Origin: Tannerella sp.
Lineage (GTDB): Bacteria; Bacteroidota; Bacteroidia; Bacteroidales; Tannerellaceae
Length of the DNA stretch: 32,844 bases
Assembly: GCA_031255595.1 (NCBI GenBank)
Contig: JAIRSF010000060.1
Span: forward strand, 1 to 32,844
Reading direction: 5' to 3'
Of the stretch, positions 1 through 8,351 are shown one piece after another (within the stretch, counting starts at the first letter, position 1; each line of letters starts with the position of its first letter). Below the pieces are notes generated by a model. That model made no database searches, was not told the DNA's origin, and saw nothing but the letters and a program-made list of their open reading frames with translations. A program made the position numbers and the translations under genes.

Positions 1-296
1 GGTATTTTCCGGGCATAAAGTTTACCGCTGTTTTCGGACAACGCGAAAACATACCCGTAAAACCGGATCCCGCCATCGTACATGAAATTCTCAGGATAGC
101 GGACATTCCGGCAACCGAAACCGTATACGTCGGGGATTCGGGCGTTGACATGCAAACCGCCGCCCATAGCGGTTTGAGGTCTATTGGCGTTACATGGGGT
201 TTTCGTCCGCGCTCCGAACTCGAAACATTCGGCGCAACGCATATCGTAGACTCTACAAAAGAAATTTTTCACCTTTTATCTTCATCTCAATTATAG
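1..296 (+). CDS. gph: HAD-superfamily phosphatase, C-terminal part (phosphoglycolate phosphatase-like)
   Basis: Only the last 97 codons are visible, in the third forward frame; the gene begins before the window and stops with TAG at 294-296. The piece carries HAD motif III, the lysine in PVKPDP, and motif IV, VGDSGVDMQTAAHSG, whose acidic residues bind magnesium in this superfamily. The ending GVTWGFRPRSEL followed by a short hydrophobic tail is typical of Gph-like phosphatases, which remove phosphate from 2-phosphoglycolate or similar small phosphoesters in the cytoplasm. The nucleophile Asp motif and the cap domain are not in view, so the exact substrate is unsettled; a pyrophosphatase such as PpaX is an alternative. 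No convincing terminator follows it. Confidence 0.8.
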   Translation, partial: YFPGIKFTAVFGQRENIPVKPDPAIVHEILRIADIPATETVYVGDSGVDMQTAAHSGLRSIGVTWGFRPRSELETFGATHIVDSTKEIFHLLSSSQL

Positions 297-388
297 TTGG
301 GAGGAATATCCCCCGCTTTCGTCGACAAAAAGCGACAAAATTGCGATTTATTGACAAGTTTGTAACTGCAAATACAATTCTTACCGGC

Positions 389-396
389 TAAATTTG
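389..396 (+). promoter_or_regulatory. Possible -7 box of the glycosidase operon
   Basis: TAAATTTG fits the Bacteroidetes TAnnTTTG consensus. A TTTG at 359-362 lies 26 bases upstream, longer than the usual 19-21, so the match is partial. If used, transcription would start near 403, just before the folded leader at 411-492. Confidence 0.35.
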
Positions 397-410
397 CAGG
401 AGTATAACCC

Positions 411-492
411 GGTGTGTCAAAAGTTCCCTGTTCACTCTTTCCAACAACGACCGGAAGGAGTAATAACTGCCGGAAACAGCTTTTGATACACC
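411..492 (+). promoter_or_regulatory. Strongly folded leader upstream of the GH110 gene
   Basis: An outer stem pairs GGTGTGTCAAAAG (411-423) with CTTTTGATACACC (480-492): 13 pairs, one of them G-U. After a bulge it continues with CTGTT (428-432) and AACAG (475-479). Inside is a second hairpin, ACTCTTTCC (434-442) with GGAAGGAGT (453-461), 9 pairs with one G-U and a 10-base loop. It ends 16 bases before the ATG at 509 and has no U-tract, so it is not a simple terminator. A cis-acting leader controlling the glycosidase genes is inferred; no known riboswitch class was recognised. Confidence 0.5.
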
Positions 493-508
493 CTCTAAAT
501 AAATATTT

Positions 509-2356
509 ATGAAAAAAACGATGTTATCCGCCTGCCTTTTGCTATATGCAATGGGGGCGTTGTGCGGCGAAGTGATTCCTGTTGCCGACTGGGGCATACA
601 ACCCAATACATTTGAGGATGTTACGGAAAAAATGCAACAAATCATAGCCGCTTGCAAAGACAAACCGGACGTAATCCTTTCTTTTCCTGCCGGACGATAT
701 GATTTTTACCCCGATAAGGCAATACAAAGGGAATATTACATATCCAACACATCGTCCGAGAGCGAGTGTCCGTCGAAAATAAAAACGATCGGCCTGCTGC
801 TTGAGAAACTGAAAAATATAACCCTCGAAGGCAATGGCTCTTTGTTCGTTTTCCATGGAAAAATGATCACCCTGGCCATCGACCGTTGCGAAAACATAGA
901 AATCCGCAACCTCTCTTTTGACTTCGAAAGACCGTCGATGAGCGAAATAACCATAGACGAACTGTATCCCGATTCCATCATTGCGTCGGTGCATCCGGAC
1001 TCCAGATACGCCATCATCGACGGCAAAGTGCATTTCTACGGCGAAAACTGGAGCATGGACGAGCATTTTTTCAGTATCCTGACCGATACCATACAAGGCA
1101 CCCAGGTCTACACCTCCTGGGATCCTGTCAGGGAAAGCAAAGCGACCGAACGGGCGCCGTTCAAACTGAAATTTGAAAACAATTTCAGCCGTACCAATTA
1201 CAAAGCCGGACAAACAATTACAATCCGGAAGCACATACGCGACCAGGTAGGCCTGTTTGTAGACCGGTCGAAAAACATCCGGATGGAAAACATCAATCTC
1301 CACTACATGCATGGATTAGGAATCATATCGCAATTCTCCGAAAACCTGGCATACAGGCATGTAAACATATCTCCGTCGCGACAGAGAACCATTGCCGCTT
1401 TTGCCGATGGAATGCACTTTTCCGGATGCAAGGGACATATAGAGATAGACAATTGCCTTTTCAAAGGCTTGCACGACGACCCGGTAAACGTACATGGCAC
1501 TTACCTGAAAATAGAAAAAACGGACAGCCCCGACAAGCTCACATTACGCTTCATGCACCCGCAGACGTACGGTATGCAAGCTTTTTTCGTAAACGACACC
1601 GTAGCTTTCATCCGTTCCGAAACATTGCAAAAAACCGGACAGGCCATCGTAACCAACGTTCAACGCTTGTCGGAAAGGGAACTGCAAATAAGCTTAGACC
1701 GTCCCCTGCCCAAAGAAATCACAACGGGCGACTGCATCGAAAACATAACCTGCACCCCCTCACTGCATATCAGCAACTGCCGTTTGGAGAGTACCAACAC
1801 CAGGGGATTATTAGTTACAACCCCCAAAAAAGTCATAATCGAAAACAATCACTTCTACCGCACCGGCATGTATGCCATCCTGATCGCAGCCGACGCCAAT
1901 AGCTGGTACGAATCGGGAGCCGTTCGGGATGTCATTATACGCAACAATACGTTCGAAGCCTGCGGATACAATCTCTACGGTGATAACAACCATTACGCCA
2001 TAGCCGTCGTACCGGAAAACCACAAGCAAGTAAAAAATCATTGGGTACACAGCAACATCCTCATCTACAATAATATATTCAAAGTGTTCGGCAACAATCC
2101 GGTTATCAAAGCCAAAAGCGTAGACAACCTCGATTTCCAAAACAACACAATAGAAAACATTCCCCTGCTTCCCCACCTGCCGGAACAACAGGGTGAAAAC
2201 AGCAGCGCCTCTTTCCTTTTCGATAACTGCACGCACGTCAGGATTCGAAACAACACCTACCGGCTTTCGGAAAAAAATGCCGCCGTAAAATGTTTCAACA
2301 TGCGGAAATCCGATATAAAAAGCTCCGACGGTAAACCAATAATCCACCTATTATAA
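509..2356 (+). CDS. glaB: Alpha-1,3-galactosidase, glycoside hydrolase family 110
   Basis: This 615-residue protein resembles the GH110 enzymes GlaA/GlaB of Bacteroides, inverting exo-enzymes that release terminal alpha-1,3-linked galactose from blood-group B or linear B-type glycans. It has an N-terminal signal sequence (hydrophobic stretch about residues 5-20, with Cys20 in a poor lipobox context), then the opening VADWGIQPNTFEDVTEKMQ, then a right-handed beta-helix seen as repeated short strands with Asn ladders (IEIRNLSF, VIIENNHF, VIIRNNTF, LIYNNIF). The conserved HDDPVNVHGTYL segment places Asp323 and Asp324 where the family has its proposed catalytic carboxylates; that assignment is from memory of the family. 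It is exported, probably periplasmic or at the cell surface. The GH95 gene starts 15 bases downstream, implying one transcript. Whether it is B-specific or also acts on linear substrates (GlaA versus GlaB subgroup) cannot be told by eye. Confidence 0.85.
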   Translation: MKKTMLSACLLLYAMGALCGEVIPVADWGIQPNTFEDVTEKMQQIIAACKDKPDVILSFPAGRYDFYPDKAIQREYYISNTSSESECPSKIKTIGLLLEKLKNITLEGNGSLFVFHGKMITLAIDRCENIEIRNLSFDFERPSMSEITIDELYPDSIIASVHPDSRYAIIDGKVHFYGENWSMDEHFFSILTDTIQGTQVYTSWDPVRESKATERAPFKLKFENNFSRTNYKAGQTITIRKHIRDQVGLFVDRSKNIRMENINLHYMHGLGIISQFSENLAYRHVNISPSRQRTIAAFADGMHFSGCKGHIEIDNCLFKGLHDDPVNVHGTYLKIEKTDSPDKLTLRFMHPQTYGMQAFFVNDTVAFIRSETLQKTGQAIVTNVQRLSERELQISLDRPLPKEITTGDCIENITCTPSLHISNCRLESTNTRGLLVTTPKKVIIENNHFYRTGMYAILIAADANSWYESGAVRDVIIRNNTFEACGYNLYGDNNHYAIAVVPENHKQVKNHWVHSNILIYNNIFKVFGNNPVIKAKSVDNLDFQNNTIENIPLLPHLPEQQGENSSASFLFDNCTHVRIRNNTYRLSEKNAAVKCFNMRKSDIKSSDGKPIIHLL

Positions 2357-2371
2357 CTTCACATTCAACGT

Positions 2372-4651
2372 ATGAAAACCGTAAAAAACATTCTATCATG
2401 CTTACTCCTCCTATCATGTCCATCCATTTCGATGCAGGCGGAAACAGTCCCTTTACCCAAAGGAAAACATCTTCTATGGTACAAACAACCGGCTGTCGAG
2501 TGGATGACCTCCGCCCTCCCCATCGGAAACGGACGCCTTGGCGCCATGATATTCGGCGGCGTAGAAAAGGAGCACATACAATTTAATGACAAAACCTTAT
2601 GGACGGGAAGCAAAACCGACCGGGGAGGATACCAGAATTTCGGAGATGTTTTTATCCGATTCGAAAACGAGGCGCCTCATACGGCTTATACGCGCAGCCT
2701 GGATCTGGATAATGCAACCGCCACAGTCCATTACCGGATAGCCGGCGTTTCTTATTCAAGGGAATACTTCGCCTCCTTTCCCGACGATGCAATCGTCATG
2801 CGTTTCACCGCAAGCAAAAAGGGGAAAATCAGCTTCACCCTTTCCCTGGCGGATGCGCACAAAAGTACGGCAGTTGCGGAGCAGAACCGGATATCCGTCA
2901 ACGGAAAACTGACCTTGCTCTCTTACCGCGCCACCCTGCAAGTATTGAACGAAGGCGGAAGTATTTCCTCCAAAGACTCTACTATCGTTGTGAACAAGGC
3001 CGATGCAGTTACTCTGCTGTTAGTTGCAGGAACGGATTATGACCCGCGCACACCGGATTACCTCACGAAAAACGACTGGGAGAAAAAACTGGAAGCAACC
3101 GGAGAGGCTGCAAGCCGAAAGTCATACCATCAATTAAAAAGCCGCCACACCGCCGACTACCAAGCGCTGTTTAACCGCGTATACCTCTCCCTGAACGATA
3201 AAAAGCCGACAATCTCAACCGATAAACTACTGCAGAACTACAACAACGGCCTGTACGATCCCGCATTAGACGTCCTGTTTTTCCAATATGGCCGCTACCT
3301 GACCATTGCCTCCTCCCGTAGCGGAATGGATTTACCCTCCAACCTGCAGGGTTTGTGGAACAACAGTAACTCCCCACCCTGGGGCGGCGATATCCATTCC
3401 AATATCAACATCCAGATGAATTACTGGTCGGCAGAAGTCGGCAACCTGGCCGAATGTCACTTGCCGTTTATCAATTACATATACAACGAAGCGCTGGAGC
3501 ATGAATCGTGGCATAATATGGCGGCGGCGCTGGGTTGCAGGGGCTGGACTTTAAAGACACAAAACAACATTTTCGGATATTCGGATTTTGTCTATAATCG
3601 TCCGGCCAACGGCTGGTATTGTATGCACGTATGGGACAAGTATTTGTTTAACCCGGAACGGGAATATTTAGAAAATACGGCATATCCCGTCATGAAATCA
3701 GCCGTTGAGTTTTGGATAGACAGGCTCTTCTTAGACGACGACGGCAAATGGACGGTCGTCAATGAATGGTCGCCGGAACATGGGCCTTGGGAAAACGGAG
3801 CTGCTTATGCACAACAAATCGTGTGGGATCTGTTTGCCAATACGATCGAGGCCGGTAAAATAGTAGGCAAGGATACGGACTTTATCCGTTTACTGGAACA
3901 GAAATTCGCCTCGTTGGACAATGGACTGAAAATCGGGGATTGGGGACAATTGCGGGAATGGAAGCATACGGCCGACGATCCGGAAGATAAACACCGGCAC
4001 GTTTCGCACCTTATCGCCCTGTATCCGGGCAAAGGCATATCACCGGTACATACCCCCTCCATTGCCGCAGCCGCCCGGAAAACATTGGAAAGGAGAGGCG
4101 ACAGCGGAACCGGCTGGAGCAGAGTATGGAAAATTGCATTTTGGGCGCGTTTATTAGACGGTAACCATGCGCACAAACTCCTGCAAAATGCGTTGACGCT
4201 AACCGATGATAAAGGCATGGATTACATGGACAAGGGCGGCGTCTATGAAAATCTGCTCGACGCTCACCCGCCTTTTCAGATAGACGGAAATCTCGGCGCC
4301 ACAGCCTGTATGTCGGAATTGCTCTTGCAAAGTCATCTCGGCGAACTGCATTTATTGCCCGCTTTACCGGATCTTTGGGAAAAGGGCGAAGTAAAAGGCC
4401 TTCGGGCAAGAGGCGCCTTTGAGGTGGATATCGAATGGGAGAATAACAAACTCAAATTCGCTCAAATCAAGTCATTACAAGGCGGCATTTGCAGGTTGCG
4501 AACCTCTGTTCCTGTAAAAATCGCCGGGCAAAATGCCGTTTCCGAAAAAGACGATGCCGGATATTATGTTACGGTTGTAAATACGGAAGCGCAAATGAGT
4601 TATCAGGTCACGCCGATAACCTTGTCTTTCAAACGCTCCCATTTCAAATAA
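2372..4651 (+). CDS. Alpha-L-fucosidase, glycoside hydrolase family 95
   Basis: A 759-residue exported enzyme. GH95 enzymes mostly hydrolyse Fuc-alpha1,2-Gal linkages with inversion, on mucin O-glycans, H antigen and milk oligosaccharides. A signal sequence (residues 1-23) contains LLLLSC, a possible lipobox, so it may be a lipoprotein. The N-terminal beta-sandwich domain opens with the family signature [14 protein letters not shown]. The catalytic (alpha/alpha)6 barrel contains NINIQMNYW (Asn344 and Asn346, matching the paired catalytic asparagines of the bifidobacterial enzyme AfcA), WSPEHGP (Glu469) and [10 protein letters not shown] (Asp638, general acid position). A beta domain closes the protein. 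Length is normal for the family to slightly short, with no break. It follows the GH110 gene by 15 bases and is followed by a hairpin terminator at 4673-4705. Galactosidases of GH95 exist, but context favours fucosidase. Confidence 0.9.
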   Translation: MKTVKNILSCLLLLSCPSISMQAETVPLPKGKHLLWYKQPAVEWMTSALPIGNGRLGAMIFGGVEKEHIQFNDKTLWTGSKTDRGGYQNFGDVFIRFENEAPHTAYTRSLDLDNATATVHYRIAGVSYSREYFASFPDDAIVMRFTASKKGKISFTLSLADAHKSTAVAEQNRISVNGKLTLLSYRATLQVLNEGGSISSKDSTIVVNKADAVTLLLVAGTDYDPRTPDYLTKNDWEKKLEATGEAASRKSYHQLKSRHTADYQALFNRVYLSLNDKKPTISTDKLLQNYNNGLYDPALDVLFFQYGRYLTIASSRSGMDLPSNLQGLWNNSNSPPWGGDIHSNINIQMNYWSAEVGNLAECHLPFINYIYNEALEHESWHNMAAALGCRGWTLKTQNNIFGYSDFVYNRPANGWYCMHVWDKYLFNPEREYLENTAYPVMKSAVEFWIDRLFLDDDGKWTVVNEWSPEHGPWENGAAYAQQIVWDLFANTIEAGKIVGKDTDFIRLLEQKFASLDNGLKIGDWGQLREWKHTADDPEDKHRHVSHLIALYPGKGISPVHTPSIAAAARKTLERRGDSGTGWSRVWKIAFWARLLDGNHAHKLLQNALTLTDDKGMDYMDKGGVYENLLDAHPPFQIDGNLGATACMSELLLQSHLGELHLLPALPDLWEKGEVKGLRARGAFEVDIEWENNKLKFAQIKSLQGGICRLRTSVPVKIAGQNAVSEKDDAGYYVTVVNTEAQMSYQVTPITLSFKRSHFK

Positions 4652-4672
4652 CATTAATTCTCACGATAACGG

Positions 4673-4705
4673 ACAACGGCGAATCTGCAAACGATTTGCC
4701 GTTGT
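4673..4705 (+). terminator. Rho-independent terminator after the glycosidase operon
   Basis: ACAACGGC (4673-4680) pairs with GCCGTTGT (4698-4705). The stem continues through a G-U pair and AATC/GATT to a 7-base loop, TGCAAAC: 13 pairs in all, followed by TTTGTTTAATATTTTT. It lies 21 bases after the GH95 stop. Confidence 0.75.
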
Positions 4706-4871
4706 TTTGTTTAATATTTTTCACTTCCCGTTTCCGGATAAAATGAAATTCCTTTATTTTTAAACTTAAATACCTAATAATTTTATAATTATAATATAAT
4801 TAGTCGAAAAATCAGCAAATATATTTGAAAATTGCGAAATATCTAAACGAATAAAAAAATAAACGGCTCAT

Positions 4872-4902
4872 TTTGTATTTTTCTTAACTTGTACTATCTT
4901 TG
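4872..4902 (+). promoter_or_regulatory. Bacteroidetes-type promoter of the CoA-transferase gene
   Basis: TTTG (4872-4875), 19 bases, then TATCTTTG (4895-4902), a perfect TAnnTTTG -7 box with ideal spacing. The A/T-rich stretch 4745-4870 upstream could act as an UP-like element. The predicted start near 4909 gives a leader of about 38 bases. Confidence 0.75.
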
Positions 4903-4946
4903 CAGGCGTTTTTTTATAGGTACAGGATACATTAATTATAAATATT

Positions 4947-6440
4947 ATGAGATTTAAAAAAATAACGGCAGAAGAAGCCGCTTCCTACGTAAAGAATGAT
5001 GACAATGTGGGATTCAGCGGGTTTACTCCGGCGGGTTGTCCGAAAGCGGTTCCGGCAGAAATTGCAAAAAAAGCGGAAATAGAACATCAAAACGGAAACC
5101 CTTTTCGTATCGGTATTTTCACCGGGGCGTCAACCGGCGACCATATTGACGGCGCTTTAGCCAGGGCAAACGCTATAAAGTTCCGTACTCCGTATCAATC
5201 CAACAAAGATTTGCGTACATTATTAAATGCCGACGGAACAGCCTATTTCGACATGCACCTTTCCGAGTTGGCGCAAAGTCTTCGTTACGGGTTTTTAGGT
5301 AAAGTGGACATCGCGGTCATTGAAGCGGCAGATATAACGGACGACGGCGAGATCATCCCGACCGAAGGGGTCGGTATTGCACCGACGATCTGTCGCCTGG
5401 CAGATAAGATCATTGTCGAGTTGAATCATTTTCATCCGAAAGAAATACGCGGCATGCACGATATTTATGAACCGGCAGATCCGCCTTTGCGCCGGGAAAT
5501 CCCTATCTATACACCTTCCGACCGCATCGGACAGCCTTCTATCAAAGTTGATCCGAACAAAATTATCGGTGTGGTGGAAACAAACAATGACGCCGACGGC
5601 AGTGTGTTTTCACCGCTTGACGACGTGACGTTGGCTATCGGCAAAAACGTTTCGGATTTTCTCGTTAATGAAATAAAAGCAGGTCGTATCCCGGCTTCAT
5701 TCCTCCCCGTACAAAGCGGTGTAGGCAACGTGGCCAATGCCGTACTGGGCGCTATGGGGGCAAACAAAGAGATTCCGCCCTTCAACATCTATACCGAAGT
5801 CATACAGGATGCCGTAATCAAATTAATGAAAGAAGGGCGCGTCAAATTTGCCAGCGGATGCTCTTTAAGCGTAAGCCTCGACGTATTGAAAGAGATTTAC
5901 GCCGATCTTCGCTTTTTTAAGGATAAAATTTTATTGCGTCCCGAAGAGATTTCCAATAATCCGGAGATCGCCCGCCGCTTAGGATTAATCACCATCAATA
6001 CGGCGCTTGAGGCGGATATCTTCGGAAATATCAATTCGACACACGTCTTAGGCACAAAAATGATGAACGGACTTGGCGGTTCCGGAGATTTTACGCGCGC
6101 CGCCTACCTGTCGATCTTCACGACGCCGTCCACTGCAAAAGACGGCAAGATCAGCGCCTTTGTTCCGATGGTATCACATCTTGACCATAGCGAACACTCG
6201 GTTAAAATCATCATAACCGAACATGGCGTAGCCGACCTGCGTGGAAAATCACCCAGGCAACGTGCGCAGGCAATCATTGAAAACTGCGTAGATCCGAGCT
6301 ATCGTCCGCTGCTTAACGACTATCTCAACATGGGCGTAAAAGGACATACGCCCCAAAATCTCAAAGATTGCTTTGCCTTCCATCTGGAATTTACGGAAAG
6401 CGGGGATATGCACAACGTCGATTGGAAAAATCGGTTATGA
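4947..6440 (+). CDS. Acetyl-CoA hydrolase/transferase family CoA-transferase (succinyl-CoA:acetate type)
   Basis: A 497-residue cytoplasmic protein of the acetyl-CoA hydrolase/CoA-transferase family, which moves CoA between short-chain acyl groups (for example succinyl-CoA + acetate) through a glutamyl-CoA thioester. Visible landmarks are an N-terminal FSGFTPAGCPKAVP segment, the glycine-rich QSGVGNVANAVLGAM motif near residues 255-270, and IYTEVIQDAV, whose Glu284 is the expected catalytic residue. The C-terminal half has GLGGSGDFTRAAYLS and ITEHGVADLRGKSPRQRA, both typical of the family. Length is normal. It is a single-gene unit: a strong promoter lies at 4872-4902 and a strong terminator at 6468-6506. 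In fermentative Bacteroidales such enzymes serve acetate, propionate or butyrate formation; the acceptor acid cannot be read from the sequence, so no gene symbol is given. Confidence 0.9.
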   Translation: MRFKKITAEEAASYVKNDDNVGFSGFTPAGCPKAVPAEIAKKAEIEHQNGNPFRIGIFTGASTGDHIDGALARANAIKFRTPYQSNKDLRTLLNADGTAYFDMHLSELAQSLRYGFLGKVDIAVIEAADITDDGEIIPTEGVGIAPTICRLADKIIVELNHFHPKEIRGMHDIYEPADPPLRREIPIYTPSDRIGQPSIKVDPNKIIGVVETNNDADGSVFSPLDDVTLAIGKNVSDFLVNEIKAGRIPASFLPVQSGVGNVANAVLGAMGANKEIPPFNIYTEVIQDAVIKLMKEGRVKFASGCSLSVSLDVLKEIYADLRFFKDKILLRPEEISNNPEIARRLGLITINTALEADIFGNINSTHVLGTKMMNGLGGSGDFTRAAYLSIFTTPSTAKDGKISAFVPMVSHLDHSEHSVKIIITEHGVADLRGKSPRQRAQAIIENCVDPSYRPLLNDYLNMGVKGHTPQNLKDCFAFHLEFTESGDMHNVDWKNRL

Positions 6441-6467
6441 AAAATAAACGTTATTTTTTATTATAAT

Positions 6468-6506
6468 AAAAAATGCCTCTCTTGCCCTAAAAGAGAGGCA
6501 TTTTTT
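6468..6506 (+). terminator. Strong, probably bidirectional terminator
   Basis: AAAAAATGCCTCTCTT (6468-6483) pairs perfectly with AAGAGAGGCATTTTTT (6491-6506) around a 7-base loop, and the T-run extends to 6507. The A-run on the left arm gives a U-tract on the opposite strand too, so it can stop transcripts from either side. Confidence 0.85.
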
Positions 6507-6549
6507 TATCTTGCCGGTGAGCTTCTATTTTTGGATTGGCTTTAAAAAA

Positions 6550-6577
6550 GTAAATGCTACCTATTGGTAGCATTTAC
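6550..6577 (-). terminator. Terminator for the leftward glycosyltransferase operon
   Basis: GTAAATGCTACC (6550-6561) and GGTAGCATTTAC (6566-6577) form a perfect 12-pair stem with a TATT loop. Read on the minus strand it is followed by six T residues (6549-6544); on the plus strand no T-run follows. It therefore points leftward, about 400 bases past the last gene of that operon. Confidence 0.7.
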
Positions 6578-6979
6578 CCAATTGCGATATTTCTGAAATC
6601 TTACACGTTTCACAACGAGCATATTTCCACGGGTGTATATAAATTTGATTAGTTACTAAAACTACTATTATCTCTTTCCTGTCCTGTCACAACAATATAT
6701 TTATTCTATTTTATCAAAATATCAAATCGAGTTTTTGAAACTTACTACAACCGACGCATCTTGAATTTCATAAGATTCATCCGCCGTTATTACAGATTGA
6801 TTACTCATTTCTTGATTCCATCCATCTCTCTACAACAACATACAAGCAAACCTTTAATACACACCGGTATATAGTAAAACTCTCATCTTATTTCATTCTC
6901 ATTATTTATAACAATTCATTTACTTGTGCAAATATCCGAATTATTTTAAAAAAAAAAGAAATTTGAGTGTTAATTATCA

Positions 6980-7912
6980 TTAAAAACCTGTTTTTTTATC
7001 AATTATGTACTCAGGACGCCCTTTGATTTCATCAAAAAGGATACCTATATATTGACCGAGAACGCCAATCGTCAGCAATTGTACGCCTCCGAAAAAGACT
7101 ACGACCGTAATAATCGAAGTCCAGCCGGTTTCGGCGTTACTGTATCCGTAAATTTTGCCGAACGCTACCCAAATAGCAAGTACGATCCCGATAATTACGG
7201 CTAAGAACCCCAATCCGACGGCTATAAGCAACGGTTTCTTGGAAAAGTAAAACAGGGCGGTAGATGCAAATTTCATCATTTTGGCCAACGGATATTTCGT
7301 TTCTCCGGCAAAACGGGCTTTCCGCTCATAATAAAAGGGCACTTGCTTAAATCCCATCCAACTGATTAAGCCGCGTATATATTTACTATGTTCGCGCAAG
7401 CGGCAAAACTGATCCATCACCTTACGGTCTATGAGCCTGAAATCTCCGGTGTCCAAAGGAAATTCCACTTCGCTCATCCGGTTCATAAAACGATAAAAGA
7501 GCTTTGCGGAACTACGCTTAAAAAGGCTTTCCTTATCCCTCAATGTACGGACACAGTAGACCACGTTTGCCTGTTCCTGCTCATGGAACCTGAGCAGCTC
7601 CGGGATCAACTCGGGAGGATCCTGCAAATCGGCGTCCATAATAATTGCCAGATCCGCATTACAATGGTGTATCCCTGCCGAAACAGCCGGTTGATGACCG
7701 AAATTCCGCGAAAAATGCAAGACTTTAACCAATCGATCCGCCGAAGCGATCTCATTCAGCAAATCGTAAGTCCGGTCGGTACTGCCGTCGTTTATATAGA
7801 TAATCTCCGAATCATAGGAAAGCCCGTCCAGGACGGATTTTGTATGTTTATACGATTCAACGATAACCGCCTCCTCATTATAACATGGAATAATAATAGA
7901 TAATTTCGGCAT
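6980..7912 (-). CDS. GtrB-like family 2 glycosyltransferase (polyprenyl-phosphate sugar transferase)
   Basis: A 310-residue protein of the dolichyl-phosphate-mannose-synthase-like GT2 group. The N-terminal GT-A domain begins LSIIIPCYNEE, has NDGSTD at 41-46 and the metal-binding DAD at 93-95 (IMDADLQDPPEL), and TGDFRLIDRKV later. Two membrane helices follow at about 229-255 and 262-292. Enzymes of this type move a sugar from a nucleotide donor to undecaprenyl phosphate at the inner face of the cytoplasmic membrane. The GtrA-like gene ends 7 bases upstream and probably encodes the partner that helps flip the lipid-linked sugar. No third, polymer-specific transferase lies in this operon, so the final acceptor (lipid A, O-antigen or glycoprotein) is unknown. 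The long 3' untranslated region ends at the hairpin 6550-6577. Confidence 0.88.
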   Translation of the reverse strand: MPKLSIIIPCYNEEAVIVESYKHTKSVLDGLSYDSEIIYINDGSTDRTYDLLNEIASADRLVKVLHFSRNFGHQPAVSAGIHHCNADLAIIMDADLQDPPELIPELLRFHEQEQANVVYCVRTLRDKESLFKRSSAKLFYRFMNRMSEVEFPLDTGDFRLIDRKVMDQFCRLREHSKYIRGLISWMGFKQVPFYYERKARFAGETKYPLAKMMKFASTALFYFSKKPLLIAVGLGFLAVIIGIVLAIWVAFGKIYGYSNAETGWTSIITVVVFFGGVQLLTIGVLGQYIGILFDEIKGRPEYIIDKKTGF

Positions 7913-7919
7913 AACAGTA

Positions 7920-8351
7920 TTATTTTTTAAATGTATAATATTTATTAATCAAAAAGTTAAGCGCTGTATAGACAACCATGGACAGGATTTGAATATAAAA
8001 CAGCGCATCTATTTTCAAAACGTTCAAGACCGGCTCAAGTAATGAATACAACGGGGGATTATGTGGTGTATACCGGTTCAGGCATAATAAGACCCCCAAT
8101 TGTAACAAATAGCAAACGGCAAAAACAAGAAAAAACCGGATGCCGCTCCCCACTACATTGGCCGTACTGTTAAATGTCCACCTGCGATTCAGGAAAAAAC
8201 TATTCATCAACCCGACAAAATATCCGACGAAATTGGAACTTGCTTCCGTACATCCGAACTTCTTTGTCATAAGCCATATTATAACAAGCGATAAGAGGGT
8301 ATTTCCCAACCCCACGATGCCATATTTAACGGCCTGTTTTATCCAGTCCAT
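7920..8351 (-). CDS. GtrA-like four-helix membrane protein
   Basis: A 143-residue membrane protein with four hydrophobic helices (about 8-28, 38-55, 72-92 and 115-135), matching the GtrA family. The family signature is seen in KYGIVGLGNTLLSL, in FVGYFVGLMNSFFLNRRWTF, and in the ending LNFLINKYYTFKK. GtrA proteins are proposed to flip undecaprenyl-phosphate-linked sugars across the cytoplasmic membrane for GtrB partners, and a GtrB-like gene follows after 7 bases. The ATG at 8351 is chosen over a TTG at 8363 because MDWIKQAVKYG is the usual family beginning. The reading frame overlaps the end of the upstream unknown gene by 26 bases, which suggests translational coupling. Confidence 0.85.
   Translation of the reverse strand: MDWIKQAVKYGIVGLGNTLLSLVIIWLMTKKFGCTEASSNFVGYFVGLMNSFFLNRRWTFNSTANVVGSGIRFFLVFAVCYLLQLGVLLCLNRYTPHNPPLYSLLEPVLNVLKIDALFYIQILSMVVYTALNFLINKYYTFKK

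Larger units (their letters stand above)
6441..6979. other. Gene-free interval with two terminators
   Basis: This 539-base interval lies between the CoA-transferase (+) and the glycosyltransferase operon (-). No plausible gene is visible on either strand. It holds the terminators at 6468-6506 and 6550-6577. The remaining 6578-6979 is A/T-rich without recognised RNA or repeats, and would be the long 3' untranslated part of the minus-strand transcript if 6550-6577 is its end. Confidence 0.6.

Noticed and set aside
411-492. Invertible promoter (inverton) flanked by inverted repeats
   Set aside because: The 56 bases between the arms carry no TAnnTTTG box in either direction and can instead fold internally, so a folded RNA leader fits better. 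No invertase gene is near.
542-1312. Long minus-strand open frame inside the GH110 gene
   Set aside because: It has no family signature and is a shadow of a clearly recognisable coding strand. The same holds for the other antisense frames.
6578-6979. tRNA or known small RNA
   Set aside because: No cloverleaf, TPsiC-like sequence or recognised RNA motif is visible by eye.
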